The notes: generated by a model not told the origin, from the letters alone. A DNA stretch of 64,000 bases from Tretioscincus oriximinensis (GCA_022410635.1 JAJVDF010001190.1:147625-211624); one strand, 5' to 3'. Counted from the stretch's first letter, positions 11,381 through 22,582 are shown. Numbers and translations: made by a program.

Positions 11381-11936
11381 GGTTGCCATATTCTGGCAAC
11401 CCAAAACTGGGACGGGGTGGGTGCACATACGGACGCTTGTAGTGAGACAGGCAAAACCTCTTCTGCCTGTCTCACCACAAGCATCCATGTGTGTGTGCGT
11501 GCACGCATACCTGCTCCTTTGCTGGAGGCGGGGTTTCACCCTGCTCTGGCAAGCAGGCCACCACCTCGCCTGCAGCAGCGGAGCAAAAACGACTGCGTTT
11601 GTGACAGGAGAACAGAGCTGCCCTCCTGTCACAAACCCAGGCGTTTCTCCTCTGCTAGAGGCAAGTTGGCGGCGAGAGCTGGGCGAAACCCTGCCTCCAA
11701 CCAAGGAGCAGCGACGGGTCCTCCCAGGACCCCAGAAAGCGTTGCNCACGCTGCAGCCGTCACCTCTGATGGCTGCTTTTCCTTTAAAATCCCGCCTTTT
11801 TACATTCCCCGATGCANCATCGGGGAATGTAAAAAGCCGGGATTTTGCCTTAAAACCCAGAGGGGACTATATTTTAGTCCCCAAAACTGGGTTTGTCCCG
11901 GTTTACCGGGACATATGGCAACCCTAGTCGGGCAGA
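11381..11936. mobile_element. Non-autonomous DNA transposon T1, inner inverted copy
   Basis: This begins AGGGTTGCCATATTCTGGCA and ends GGGACATATGGCAACCCT, giving inverted termini. Its internal stretch (TTTACATTCCCCGATGC, then the AGTCCCC block) is the reverse of the outer copy. It contains a short perfect palindrome around 11800-11835. Confidence 0.7.
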
Positions 11937-12029
11937 GCGTGCCAACTCATCTCCTTGCAGAGGAAAGACACTTGGGTGTTTTGACAGGGGATCACAGCTT
12001 TGTGCAGCTCTGTTCTGCCTGTCTCACCA

Positions 12030-12032
12030 CAA

Positions 12033-12079
<47 letters not shown>

Positions 12080-12086
12080 CGCGCGC
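12030..12086 (+). repeat. (TG)n microsatellite
   Basis: About 22 TG units followed by GCGTGCGCGCGCAC, lying inside T1. The equivalent position in the 22.6-23.0 kb copy has a shorter GTGTGTGCACATGTGC run. Confidence 0.95.
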
Positions 12087-12296
12087 ACCCCCCATCCTGG
12101 TTTTGGACTGTAAGAATATGGCAACCGTAACCATAACAGAAGCAAAAGTTGAAGAAGTGTCCATGTTTATCTGGATCAAAATTTTCATCAGGAAATCTAG
12201 TAGCACTTTGGAGATTAACACCAAAAAAGTATCTCCTAAGTGGGGTCTCATATCACTTTACAGACTAACAAGAAAAAGATAAGCAGTATGAGCTTT

Positions 12297-12535
12297 TCAT
12301 AGGATCATAGAGTTGGAAGGGACCTCCAGGGTTCTGGGGTCCAACCCCCTGCTCAGTGCCAGGATTCACTAAACCGTCACAGGCAGATGGCTGCCCAGCC
12401 TCTGTTTGAGGACTTCCAGTGAAGGAGAATTCATGACTTCCTGTGGCAACCTGTTTTGTTGGTTTATCAGCCTTATTGTCAGCAAGTTTTTTTCTGATGT
12501 CTAATCTAAATCTACTTTCTTGCAGCATCTGAACG
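12297..12535 (-). mobile_element. CR1 LINE 3' end, sense orientation
   Basis: AGGATCATAGAGTTGGAAGG GACCTCCAGG is the reverse complement of the CR1 terminus, followed by the upstream CR1 3' UTR (CTTCCTGTGGCAACCTG, TCTGATGTCTAATCTAAATC). One of the few CR1 pieces on the host sense strand. Confidence 0.85.
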
Positions 12536-12625
12536 AACTTTGTTTACGAAAGCTCACACTCCTGCCTTAATCTTTTGAGTTTCTAAGGTACTAGGAGCCC
12601 CTTTGTTAGATATTCTGGATGCAGA
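12536..12625. repeat. Dispersed repeat R2, copy 1
   Basis: TACGAAAGCTCACACTCCTG...TTCTAAGGTACTAGGAGCCC resembles the stretch near 39.92-39.99 kb (CGAAAGTTCATGCTGC...TTTAAGGTGCTAAACGAGAC). The family is not named. Confidence 0.5.
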
Positions 12626-12628
12626 CCA

Positions 12629-13503
12629 AGGGTGCGTTCACACAACTATTTTATGCCTCAGTTATGGCGCCATTTTGGAGGTCACATCACACGTGTTAAG
12701 CGTATATGAGTAAAACTTCCGCAATTAAAGCCATTTATTCAGCAATAAACTATTGCTGGGATAATCAGGAATAATTGCGGAGAACGTCTGAAACCTCACA
12801 GCCAACCTCGTAGCCAAATCCCTTCCTCTCCCGTGTGACCATTATTAGTGCGAGAGACAGGAGGAGAGAGATGACAGGAGGAAGCGCCACCTCCTTGCTT
12901 TGGTGGGGAAATCTGGCCACCTTTTCCTAAGCCCAGGCTGCCCTCCACTTCCTTTTGGGGGCTGTTCCCTGGAGATCTGCAGGAAATTCTGCTGAAGGAG
13001 GGGAGACGGCTGCATTCTGATGGCCCCATCCATATGGATCCTTGTTGTGGGTAACTTTTTGGGACAGAGCTTGGCCACCCACATGCCAAAATGTCCCAAA
13101 ACATTACCCAGACCTAGACTCTGTATGGATGGGTCCAGCAGAATGCAGCTGTCTCCCCTCCTCCAGCTGAATTCCCTGCAGATCAGCTCTGCCTGTTGTC
13201 AAATAGATTGGCTGAGGGGAGGTGGAGGTTTGTTCCTCTTCCTTTTGCAAAGCCAATCTCCAGGCAGAAGCCTCCCAAAGCAGGCGGAGGGTAGCCTGGG
13301 CTTAAAAGCTTCTCATGACACGCAGCCGGCTGATCGGCTCTGTTGGGCTGGCTGCCTATCACGAGAATTCATGTATCCGTGTGAACAGACATGCCATGGT
13401 ATGTTCCGGAATAGAGCTCCATGGTATGAAGGGATAGGCATTTGCTATATTCCAGAATATAAATTTATTTCGCATTTTAGCTCGTCGTGCAAATGTAGCC
13501 TAA
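12629..13503. mobile_element. Putative hAT-like non-autonomous DNA element
   Basis: The left end AGGGTGCGTTCACACAAC pairs with the right end GTCGTGCAAATGTAGCCT as imperfect inverted repeats. There is no transposase frame; the ORFs inside are not protein-like. Confidence 0.5.
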
Positions 13504-14145
13504 AGTTTTCTTCCAGACCAGGTTTTGCTACCATAATAATAGTTGCATCAGGGAGATTCCACCTCTGTTGCTCATGGAGTTTCACTAACCCCATTGCTAC
13601 AAAGCTCTACTGCCCCAGATTTTCTTGAGAGTACTAACAGGCTGCTCTAATAGCAGAGCTCCTTTTCCCTGGCACCCGCAAGGAGGAAAAGTGAGAGCAA
13701 GGCATGTGCACTTGGCAGGCGCATGCGTGTCAAGGCAGGTGGGCTGGAGATCAGACATATGAGGGGAGGGGAAGAGCAACCAATCAGGGACTGGGCGTGC
13801 GAATTCTCAGGGTTGCAATAGAACAGGATTACAATTCCCCACTGATATATCAGCTCATTGCCATGATGATAAGAAAGATGAAATGAATGAGGAATTATTA
13901 TTCCAGATTTAAAATAAGCTCCAGATTTAAACAGCATACCCGGAGAGAGCCTAAAATGGCCATTTCTTTGAAATTTAACCCAAAAAAGTAGATAGAGTTG
14001 TCCTAATGCAAAAGTTTAAAATCAGGACTCAGTTTAAAGATAAAGCCCTGATTAGTTTTATTTCCTCTTGCTTTGATCACTACTAACATTTAGCTGATCG
14101 GTTCCGTGGTATCTGGTAAAAGTCCCCTGAAGCCTCTCTGCTTAC

Positions 14146-14418
14146 CTTTCACTGTGAGTTGTGCTTTGGAAGTATACGGTCCAACCCGGAAGGTAACAGT
14201 CCCTGAATCTTGCTGGGTCACCTTCCTCAACGTCAAGATGTGGACCCTGCCTTTGTCAACAGAGATTTCGTTCATGTCGTTGCTCTGCAAGGAGGTCCCC
14301 TCTAGCTTCCACTCCACATCCTTGGCGTTGTCGTGAGAGACCTTGCATTCGAAGGCCGCATCTTCCTCCTCAAATACCTCCACATTCTTCAGCCCCTTAA
14401 TGATGGTGACATCAAGTC
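14146..14418 (-). CDS. OBSCN: Obscurin-like Ig exon Ig-a22 (Cys-less F strand, longest)
   Basis: This 273-bp exon (91 codons, the longest in the array) has an acceptor gatctttcag ahead of GA-CTT-GAT and a donor G|gtaagc. The domain opens GLDVTIIKGL, with Cys25 (AAFECKVS), Trp37 (KDVEWKLEG) and an F strand SGTVTFRVGPY, where Phe replaces the second Cys. SLQSNDMNEI is shared almost exactly with a26 (SLQSNEMNEI differs by one residue class), so a22 and a26 are close paralogues. Strand G is AQLTVKG. Confidence 0.94.
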
Positions 14419-14524
14419 CTGAAAGATCCACAGAGTTTTTTGTGTACATTTCTGGTTGTTACTTCTGTTTATTACTTCACGGCAGAGAACTGGTAATTAT
14501 TGGGGGGTTTTAGTAGTCAAGCAA

Positions 14525-15065
14525 ACTTTATTTATTATTTTCCAGACTTACAACACATGCATAATACAGCCTTTTGACAATTTTTGATTTTTCATCTCTT
14601 CCCTCCTCCCTTTAAGAGTAAATAATGCAATTCATTTCCCAAACATTGTGGGGATATTACACTGAAAAGATTAATCTAAATTAATTAAAAGTTCACTCTT
14701 AAATTTTTTTCCCTTAACTTTTTTACTTTTTTTTTGCTATCCACCATTTTTGTTTACACAACCTAATAATCTCTATATTATTTTTATTAGTAATACAACA
14801 ATTTGCTACTAGAATATTTACTATATAATTATACCATTTGCTAACCATCCATTTAGTCTTATCTTTCCAACCTCCTTCCATGTTCACATGCTATCAATTT
14901 ATCCATTACATCTATTTGTTCTACCAATTGGAGACCATTCAGGTCTGCATGCATGACGACCATTTTATCCATTGCCACAATTTGTATGTTTAACATATTA
15001 TTTATTTCTTCTTTTTCCAATATCTTTTTCCAATATCTCCTTAAAATTCCACATTCTCATAATAT
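14525..15065 (-). mobile_element. L1-type ORF2 C-terminal/3' fragment
   Basis: On the minus strand, the words ...AATTGTGGCAATGGATAAAATGG, GCATGCAGACCTGAATGG and TTGGAAAGATAAGACTAAATGGATGG correspond to the L1 C-terminal stretch (W-K-D-x-T-K-W-x-x-x-x-W-Y-x-Y) also seen in the 58-61 kb element. The first part also resembles 47.84-48.02 kb. AT-rich and frame-broken. Confidence 0.55.
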
Positions 15066-15168
15066 AACTCTCTTTGCTGGCTCCCATGGCTGGTTGTTAA
15101 ATTGTTTGAATCCCACCATTGGTGTATAGTGCAATATAGTACAAAATTAATATAATATTGTCACTTAC

Positions 15169-15435
15169 CTTTTACAGTTAGGGTAGCAGATGTGACTTGA
15201 TCCCCAGTACTACAAGAATACTCTCCAGAATCTGTGGCTTCCAGATTGTGAACCAGAAGCTCGTGGGTGGTACCTTCCTGTTTCATTTCATGCTTGGTAC
15301 CCGCATGTAGCATCACACCATCCTTCTTCCACTCCACCTGGGCTCTGGCGACCGTTACCTCACAGCGGAACCTAACAGTTCCTCCTTCTTCTGCTTTCTC
15401 ATTCTTCAGCCGTTGCTTGAATTCTGGTTTGAGGG
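15169..15435 (-). CDS. OBSCN: Obscurin-like Ig exon Ig-a21
   Basis: This 267-bp exon has an acceptor acttcacag ahead of CC-CTC-AAA and a donor G|gtaagt, the best consensus donor in the window. The domain opens ALKPEFKQRL, with Cys25 (VRFRCEVT), Trp36 (AQVEWKKDG) and DSGEYSCSTGDQ; strand G is ATLTVKG. The F strand is C-S-T, so the C-x-C run has ended. Intron to a22 is 750 bp, mostly an AT-rich L1-type fragment. Confidence 0.94.
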
Positions 15436-15682
15436 CTGTGAAGTCAATGATAAAGACAAAAAACATTGACTATCGTGTTCTGAAGACCGGAAGAGGGACC
15501 TTCGAACCATTCAGGAAGATGAAACCTTAAAATCCAATGCTGCAAAGCAAAAGGTTTCTTGGTCATCCAAGAGAAAAACAAAACCATCTGTGGCAAAGTT
15601 GGAGGGAAGGAAGGAGGAAAAATGAATAAAGATTTTGATTTATTGTTCAAGAATAAATGTAGATTATTGCTCATGGGAAAAT

Positions 15683-15980
15683 AAGACATCCCCTGAAAAT
15701 AAGACCTGGTGCATCTTTTGGAGCAAAAATTAATATAAGACTAGGGTGACTTATGAGCCCTTTTGGGGGGTGAAAAGCAGGTTTTGCGGTGCCTCCCAGT
15801 TTTTCCTGAGGAAAAAAAAATTAAAAAAAGATTTTTTTTTTAAAAAAAGATTTTTTTTGAAAAACATTTTCCTCAGCAAAAACCATGAGGCACTCCAAAA
15901 CCGGGTTTCTACACCCCGCAAAAGGGATCATCTGACCACCTATATAAGACCCTATCTTATTTTCAGAAAAACACCGTACA
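15683..15980. mobile_element. Fold-back DNA element (~300 bp)
   Basis: The termini CCTGAAAATAAGAC and TCTTATTTTCAG are inverted repeats. The pairing extends inward (GGTTTTGCGGTGCCTCCCAG against CATGAGGCACTCCAAAACCG) to an A/T-rich loop. A related end lies at 58.03-58.16 kb. Confidence 0.65.
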
Positions 15981-15989
15981 TTAATGCAC

Positions 15990-17190
15990 TGCTTGGGCAT
16001 AAGGCCCACCTCCTTTTCTTAATCGATGGTTTTATCTCTATAGCTGTCGTGAGAGACATCAACAGCTCCCAACTCCACAAAAACATCTGTCACCATGTGC
16101 AACAAAGCAGTCAAACTCCATCACCTACCATGGAGAGCAAAATATGGGTCCTCCCCCTGTGTGTTTTCAGCACACAGCATACACTCCAGCATCTGCATGG
16201 TTCCATCAAAAACCATAATGCGATGTCTGAAGTGGTTCTTAGAGATGCCCATCAATAATAATTTGAAGTGTAAGTCTAATTATAATATTTCTGTATCACT
16301 TTGACCTTACAAATGGATCAGTGGGGGCTGGTGCTCTTTGAGATGGGGACCAGTGCTTTCCTAACATTACCGAGGCTGGAGAAAGCTCCTTTCTTGCAGC
16401 CTTGGTGACATCATGAAAGGGGCTGGAAGGCCCATTCAAGCATTTACCAGTCTCTCTTTCAGTCTGCATGTTGAATGCCAATACAAAATGGCACCCGATG
16501 GAGACTGAGAGAGAGACTATAGACCCTCCCAGGCAGCCCTCCCATTCGTTCTGCGATCGGCGACACCTTCGTCAAAAAAAAAAGCTGCCTGGAGCTTTTT
16601 CATTTGTTGGCAGCTCCTCTATGAAGGCCTACGATTAGCCAATGGTTCTCCATTGTTTTCTATAGAGATTTTATCATTGATTTTAATCTGGGTGTTTGCC
16701 ACACCCCGCGAACCCAGAGACGAGCCGCAACTGAAATGGATACTGACTTAACTGGAAAAGATTTACATCATTCAAATGCTTTCCTAGCATCATTACGGTT
16801 TGAACTTGAAAACTTTCAAAAGCAGAAGTTGGTGAAATGTAACCAAAATAATATATAAGGAAGGTATGTATGACAAAAATCATTTTTAGGGTGACTGAAC
16901 TTGCATAAAACAAATACCTTATTGGTAAACTTTGTTGAATTCTTATAAGAATCAATTACTATTACAACTTGTGAGTTATAAACTTGCTGGATTGTTTACA
17001 GGGGGGAAAATCAGTTTATCTGTAAACTGAAAAGAGCTAAATTTTAAGTGACACTAGATGTCTATGTCAATAAAGGTTTCTATTCTACTGCGTTCAAATT
17101 ATCCCATTCTTAACAATGTATAGCTTTTTGACATTAAAAAGTACAACATACATGAGGAATGTTGCCTTTTCTGAAAATCTGTTGAAACTA
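15990..17190. other. Intronic sequence, nothing firmly recognised
   Basis: No exon or named repeat. The stretch 16.48-16.68 kb has short inverted words (AGGCAGC, GCTGCCT) only. Confidence 0.4.
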
Positions 17191-17198
17191 TTGAGAGG

Positions 17199-17385
17199 AA
17201 AAGGAGGAAGAGGAAAAGGAAAAAGAAGAGGAAAATGATAAAGAAGAAGGAGAAGGAGGAGAAGGAGGAGGAGGAGGAGAAGCACGAGAAGAAGAAGGAG
17301 AAGNAAAAGAAGAAGAAGAAGAGGAGGAGGAGGAGGAGGAGGAGGAAGTGGAGGAGGAGGAGGAGGAAGTGGAGGAAGTGGAGAA
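17199..17385 (+). repeat. Purine-rich (GAA/GGA)n tract
   Basis: Almost pure A/G over 185 bp with one N, including GGAGGAGGAGG runs at the 3' side. Lies in the a20-a21 intron. Confidence 0.92.
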
Positions 17386-18029
17386 TCAATGAAATGTGAC
17401 TACACTAAGCTGACTTCATGGAGGGGTGCAGAACTGAATGAGGAAACAACCAGATAAGAGTACAACACTATAACCATAAGACCAAACTGGTAATCTAAAT
17501 ACATACAATGAGGGTAGCTATCTATTCTATAGTGTGAGAACTATGATTGAGAAAGCTGAAGTGGTTCCAACACCAAGAAGACCTCACCAGCAAATCTTAA
17601 AGCATGGACAGATCTTGATGGAAGGAAACATTCCTTTGATTTTTTTTGTTGAAGGATATAATCTTCTATATGTATATTAGACCACGTATAGGACCAGCTT
17701 CCATAAGCCAAGAGTCTATGATCAGCCAAATATTCCAAAATTATGACTTCAATCATTCCACACCAGCACCCACTTGCCCTTGTAAACAATTTGGGAATTG
17801 TCCTTCAGGAAGAATGGAAGCCACAGAACTTACTTTCAGACCACCCAGACCACATCTATTAACTACAACACTCTACCACTGCAATCGGCCACAAGGATAT
17901 TCTCAAACTATTCCCTGGCATGTCACTGACATATTTGTTTTTCATCCCTGCTGTAATTATTAAAACCCATTCTTTATTTACAAAACTACCCTTCAGCTAG
18001 CAATATAGCAATTGCCTGGCTCAGTTTAC
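17386..18029. other. Intronic sequence, nothing recognised
   Basis: Flanks exon Ig-a20. I see no repeat or exon signature. Confidence 0.45.
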
Positions 18030-18293
18030 CGTTGACGGTTAATGTGGCAGAAGTCTTCTGGTCACCGCATGTGCAGGTGTAGCATCCAGCATCCTGAATG
18101 TCTAGATCACAGATCTCCAGCACCGCAACAGTCCCTTCCTGCCTCATGTGGTATTTCTTGTCTTCTGTAAGTTTCTTCCCTTCCTTTACCCATTCCACTG
18201 GGGCAGTCTTGGTGAGCTCACACACTAGCTTGGCTGTTCCTTTCTCCACGGTTTCCATGTCCTTCATTTCTGTTTTAAATTGTGGTGGGAGTG
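18030..18293 (-). CDS. OBSCN: Obscurin-like Ig exon Ig-a20 (C-x-C block end)
   Basis: This 264-bp exon has an acceptor gttctgcag ahead of CA-CTC-CCA and a donor G|gtaaac. The domain opens ALPPQFKTEM, with Cys25 (AKLVCELT), Trp35 (APVEWVKEG) and DAGCYTCTCGDQ; strand G is ATLTVNG. It shares the extra GCY cysteine with a18. It is the last exon of the C-x-C run in transcript order. The following intron (2594 bp) contains a fold-back element and a purine-rich tract. Confidence 0.94.
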
Positions 18294-18407
18294 CTGCAGA
18301 ACACAAAATAAATGCATGAAACTCCAACCGTAGCAGCTGCTGGAGGATTTGTCTAAAGGAAGCTGAAACAACATGGGAAGGGGTGGAATACAGAATATTG
18401 GGTTTGA

Positions 18408-18822
18408 ATCAGCCTATGCCTAATGTCCACTAGTTTCCATAGAAGCACCTCCATGGTCTTCAGTAAGATTTGATGTAAGGCCTTGAAAAGGGGACAACCT
18501 TTTGGCCTGATGCAAAACGATCTTGGTGTGCAATTTCCCAACATACAAGACATGGACGATAATGTTACTATCACACAATGGAACACGATAGGAGACAACA
18601 CAAAGATGGAGACAGTCTATGCCTACTGCCTGCAGGTTTTCATGGAAGCACTCCTATGGACTTCAGCAAGCTTTGACATCAGGCCTTGAAAAGGGGACAA
18701 CCCTTTGGTCTGATGGAAACCCATCTGAGTGTGCAATTTTCCATCATACAAGACATGGACATTAATGGTACTACCACACAATGGAACATGATAGGAGACA
18801 ACACAAAGCTGAAGGCAGTCTT
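18408..18822. repeat. Two-copy tandem duplication, ~203-bp period
   Basis: Words such as GGCCTTGAAAAGGGGACAAC, CATACAAGACATGGAC and ACACAATGGAACA recur in the same order ~203 bp apart (for example near 18480 and 18683). The copies are diverged by scattered substitutions. They fill most of the a19-a20 intron. Confidence 0.85.
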
Positions 18823-18974
18823 AAAAGACACACACACTAACTTTCAGACATAAACTCAGCTACACATGATGACTTGAAGTCAATACAGATGTTCATGGAT
18901 TCAGATTGAGAAAAAAATCTCAATAGTAAACAAATAAACAGATACTGGAAAACAATCCCAACTTCTGCTTTTAC

Positions 18975-19238
18975 CATGAACGGTCAAAGTAGCTGTTGAT
19001 TTCTGATCGCCACAGACGCATGTATAATCTCCAGTATCTTGTAGTTCTACATGGCATATAACCAATTCCGCGACACCCTCTCGCTGGTCAATGGCATATT
19101 TGGCACCTGCTTTAATCATGTTCTGCCCCTTCTTCCACACCACCAGAGCATCTCTGCTCAACCTACAGTGTAGGGTGACTGAGTTGCCTTCGGTAACTTG
19201 CTCGTTCTTTAATTCTTCTTTGAAAAAGGGAGGCAGAG
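18975..19238 (-). CDS. OBSCN: Obscurin-like Ig exon Ig-a19 (C-x-C block)
   Basis: This 264-bp exon has an acceptor catcccttag ahead of CT-CTG-CCT and a donor G|gtaaaa. The domain opens ALPPFFKEEL, with Cys25 (VTLHCRLS), Trp35 (ALVVWKKG) and DTGDYTCVCGDQ; strand G is ATLTVHG. The usual A-P-V-E-W is A-L-V-V-W here. The intron to a20 is only 681 bp and consists largely of a two-copy tandem duplication. Confidence 0.94.
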
Positions 19239-19431
19239 CTAAGGGATGCAAAGCAGAGGCGAGAGATGAAAAATCTGGAGAATCCAGGGTCAAATAGAAC
19301 ATGGCCTGGTCTGAACTAGGTTGTTGAAGATGCAGGACAAGGGTTTTTCTGTAGCAAGGTGAGACATCAAGCCTGACAGAAGAGAGATGGAGTTCCAGAC
19401 AACCTAGCACATTTTGATAGAATATGCCCAT

Positions 19432-20320
19432 GTAGTGACAACCAGAATTTCTTCCAAATCACAAATCTAAAACAATACCAACTTCTGATGATCACAAATC
19501 ATCCATCCATGGGCTTCACTGTGAATACCTAGTTCCATCTATTGTCGTGTAATTTGTATCTATTAATTTTTTAAAGATCTATACTCAAGGCTGTTTCCAC
19601 GCATAGTCTTGATACAAAATAGGAAGCAGCTAGTGTGGAACAAGTCAGGTGTCAGGAATAACATCACTGCCATAACAAACAAAGGATTAATCTTGTTGAC
19701 AGTCATGACCATTGGTTGTTCTCATATTAATGGCACTTGGAATTCAAACTTTCAAAAAGAGGGACATCAAATACCCCAAACAAATGGAACATTCTGCAAG
19801 GGCCAAAGCTAAAAACTCATTGGCTAGAGGGCTTGGAACCACAGTATAAAAGGGTTGCATTTTGGCCAAAGCAACCTCTGAGTTGATTAATAAATCACTT
19901 TTGCAAGATCTTACTGGCAATATAGTTTGAAGGGATTCCCCACAGTGCAGTGTTGTTTACACTGAATAAAGCTATGAGTCTATATAGGAGGCTATACTAC
20001 TGTACCTATCCTGGACTATGAGGGTATGTGGAACACATGTTCCATGCAGAATACATCAGGATGGGTTTTTTTAGCAGCAAACTGGGAAACTCTGTCAGAA
20101 AAAAAGCACTGGAAATCAGTGCAGGGCAAAAATGATCTTCTTTAACAGTCTCAACTTTCAGTCCTAATGTACAAATGCTAGGTGCCATCTTTGAAGACCT
20201 AACTTCAAAGGAGTGCACAGTTTTTAGAAACAAAAGAAGATAAAACAAAAGAAGATAAAGGCAGGTAACCAAACACAGTATAAATAAATTATATTGCCTT
20301 CCTAAATCTATGAAAGTCAT
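19432..20320. other. Intronic sequence, nothing recognised
   Basis: Part of the a18-a19 intron, without recognised repeats or exons. Confidence 0.45.
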
Positions 20321-20324
20321 TGGT

Positions 20325-20575
20325 CTGTAGGATATCCTTCTAGAAGAGATGGTGTTAGCTAGCAGCCTGGATAGCTTTAAATTAGGATTGGACAAATTCA
20401 GAGAAGCCAAGTGTACCAATGGCTCCTAGGATTGCTCTCTTAATGCTACCTCCAGGATGGAGCAACAGACATGACTCCTGAAATACCCTTTGCAGGACGT
20501 GGAGAACAGGTGAACATTTTGGCTTCTTCTGCTTGCAAATGCCCAGGGACAATTGGTGGGTCAGTGTAGACTTTG
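20325..20575 (+). mobile_element. CR1 LINE 3' fragment
   Basis: TGGTGTTAGCTAGCAGCCTG GATAGCTTTAA, then CCAGGATGGAGCAACAGACA and TGCCCAGGGACAATTGGTGG are the CR1 3' UTR in order. It ends about 70 bp from the exon Ig-a18 donor. Confidence 0.88.
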
Positions 20576-20646
20576 GCAGGCCTCATTTGGTTCACCCACA
20601 TTCCAGCGTAGACAATGGCAGCCCCATTTGATAACGTAGAATTTAC

Positions 20647-20910
20647 CATTTACAGTCAGAGATGCTGTTGTCAGTTGATCTCCACACACACAAGTGTAGC
20701 ACCCCATATCTTGGAGCTCCAATTCATGAATCACCAGTTCGACTTTGACGCCATCTTGTTTCATGGAATACTTCTCATTTCTTGGGAGAACCTGGTCCTC
20801 TTTCCTCCATTCAACAGCTGCAGCTTTGGTCAGTTCACAGCACAGACTGACCATACTTCCTTCCATGGCTTCCAGATTTTCTAGGTTGCATTTGAATCTT
20901 GCAGGTAAAG
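20647..20910 (-). CDS. OBSCN: Obscurin-like Ig exon Ig-a18 (C-x-C block, extra Cys)
   Basis: This 264-bp exon has an acceptor tggcctctag ahead of CT-TTA-CCT and a donor G|gtaaat. The domain opens ALPARFKCNL, with Cys24-Cys25 in tandem (VSLCCELT), Trp35 (AAAVEWRKE) and DMGCYTCVCGDQ. It has three cysteines more than its neighbours (residue 8, residue 24 and the GCY position). Strand G is ASLTVNG. A CR1 3' fragment sits directly downstream in the intron. Confidence 0.94.
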
Positions 20911-21554
20911 CTAGAGGCCAAAAGATAAAATACCAACTACTGTATTTAAATCTAAAAAGGAAACCGGCAGCCCGGGAGAGACAGTGACAATTACACAATG
21001 AGTAAACATAAACACATGTGCTCCGAAAAACAACTAACAATATTCACACGACAGTTTTAGATTTGGTCAGACAAAGCCAAGGGTGCCTCTAGCCATATCC
21101 ATTTCATAATGCTATTGTGGCATAGGGTGGGGTATAAGTATAAACAAATTAAAAAAAAATAAACATAAAGGATTTCTCTCACTTCTTCCTACTTTAATGA
21201 GTTTGCGCAATTCATCATTATGATTCCATTTTACTGGTTTGCAAAATTCAGGACTTAGTGCCTTCTGTGCTTTCAAATTCTTTTGAAAACTCAAATTATG
21301 CAGAAACGACGACTCACCAGCAGATGTACAGCAAATACTTTCCATCTATTTAACACACATGAGACAGACACACTTTGGAGATGAAACTGAAGGGACAACA
21401 AGGAAGATATATATTTCAAAAATAGGGAACATATAATTCAACAGACAGTTGGAACTGCTCTGATCCACAAAAACAACTGAGAATGAAATGTGGGGGTTTT
21501 CAACAAAAGAAATAACATAACAGGGAATGAGTCTAGAATGGTGAGTTTGAAACC

Positions 21555-21835
21555 CTTCTACTCTAGGGCTGTGTCCGGACAGGGTCAATAATTCGCTTAA
21601 GAGTGGAATTTCTGTTGAATTTACCTCACCAGGTTGTTAAATAAATTGGCAGACTGTGATAGCTGTTTTCTGGGAAACCCCAGTATCAGGCACCCAGAAA
21701 GGTTTTGATGTGTGGATAGTTTTGGTGAGAAACTGTGAGGCTGAAAGGGAAAAGAATCTGATACTGTGAGTAAAGTCATAAGCACCAGCAAACAGAGTGG
21801 AGATGGGAGAGGATGTCACATGACCAGAAAATCTT
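21555..21835. mobile_element. Dispersed DNA-transposon-like repeat T2, copy 1
   Basis: GGGCTGTGTCCGGACAGGGT CAATAAT, then TTTTCTGGGAAACCCCAG and ATGTGTGGATAGTTTTGGTG match copies at 31.03-31.43 and 45.17-45.76 kb in order. Confidence 0.65.
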
Positions 21836-22074
21836 TCTTATCAGAAGCTGACAGAATAACAAAACACAGATTATAAAGGTTTGAATAAGGCACAAAATCT
21901 GGAATTAAATAGTGCTGTGTGTCTAGGACATGTGTTTGCAAGCAAGTTCCACAGGCATAGGAAAGCCCAGTAGGTCTCACAATCATTTCAGTTGACCCAA
22001 GAATGCGATCAAGAATGCATGGGGAAGGGAGTAGAAAATAAATCGGATATGACCGGATTACACCAGGAAGAAAC

Positions 22075-22230
22075 GCTGGCTGGGCATGCTCAGTATCTAC
22101 TTCCTGGTTAGTTGTCTTGCTGATTCCACGTGAATTTACAGGTAATTGTGCTGGCTGCATGCCACAATTCTTTCTCATGTTGTGGGCTTTAAACCACACA
22201 CACCCCTTGTGCCCATTTCTCAATTATGCT
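22075..22230. repeat. Dispersed repeat R1, copy 2
   Basis: GGCATGCTCAGTATCTACTT CCTGGTTAGTTGTC parallels 0.64-0.79 kb. Confidence 0.6.
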
Positions 22231-22494
22231 TGAAGAAATGATCTTCAAGCTTCCATTTTGCTATCACTCAAAAATTCAGGCCTCCTCTTCTGTCCTTCTG
22301 ATCCCATCATTCTGTAGCAAGGCATTCCAAGAGAAGTCAATATTGAAAGTAACTTGTCTTTAAGTATTCATTTTCTCATCTCTAAGAATTGATTGACGTG
22401 GTCACACACATCCCATTTAATCCATTTAAGAGTCCAAATGGATTGAAGACACAAGAGAGGTCACAAGCCTCTTAAAGGAATTCTTTCCGAAGTC

Positions 22495-22577
22495 AATTAG
22501 AACAGGTGAACGTTTTGCCTTCTTCTGCTTGGAGGTGCCCAGGTGCAATCAGTGGACTATGTGAGACAAAATACACT
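22495..22577 (+). mobile_element. CR1 LINE 3' fragment, short
   Basis: AGAACAGGTGAACGTTTTGC CTTCTTCTGCTTGGAGGTGC is the CR1 near-terminal stretch. Confidence 0.75.
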
Positions 22578-22582
22578 TTGGT

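Larger units (their letters stand above)
11186..12132. mobile_element. Non-autonomous DNA transposon T1, outer copy, interrupted
   Basis: The outer ends are CTAGGACTGCCAAACGTCCC and ...AATATGGCAACCG. The halves 11186-11380 and 11937-12132 are colinear with the uninterrupted copy at 22.58-23.03 kb. The middle is filled by another copy of the same family. Confidence 0.7.

Noticed and set aside
11247..12282. ORFs of 226, 237 and 161 codons near 11.2-12.3 kb
   Set aside because: They run through a non-coding DNA transposon and a TG microsatellite (Val/Cys runs), with no protein family features.
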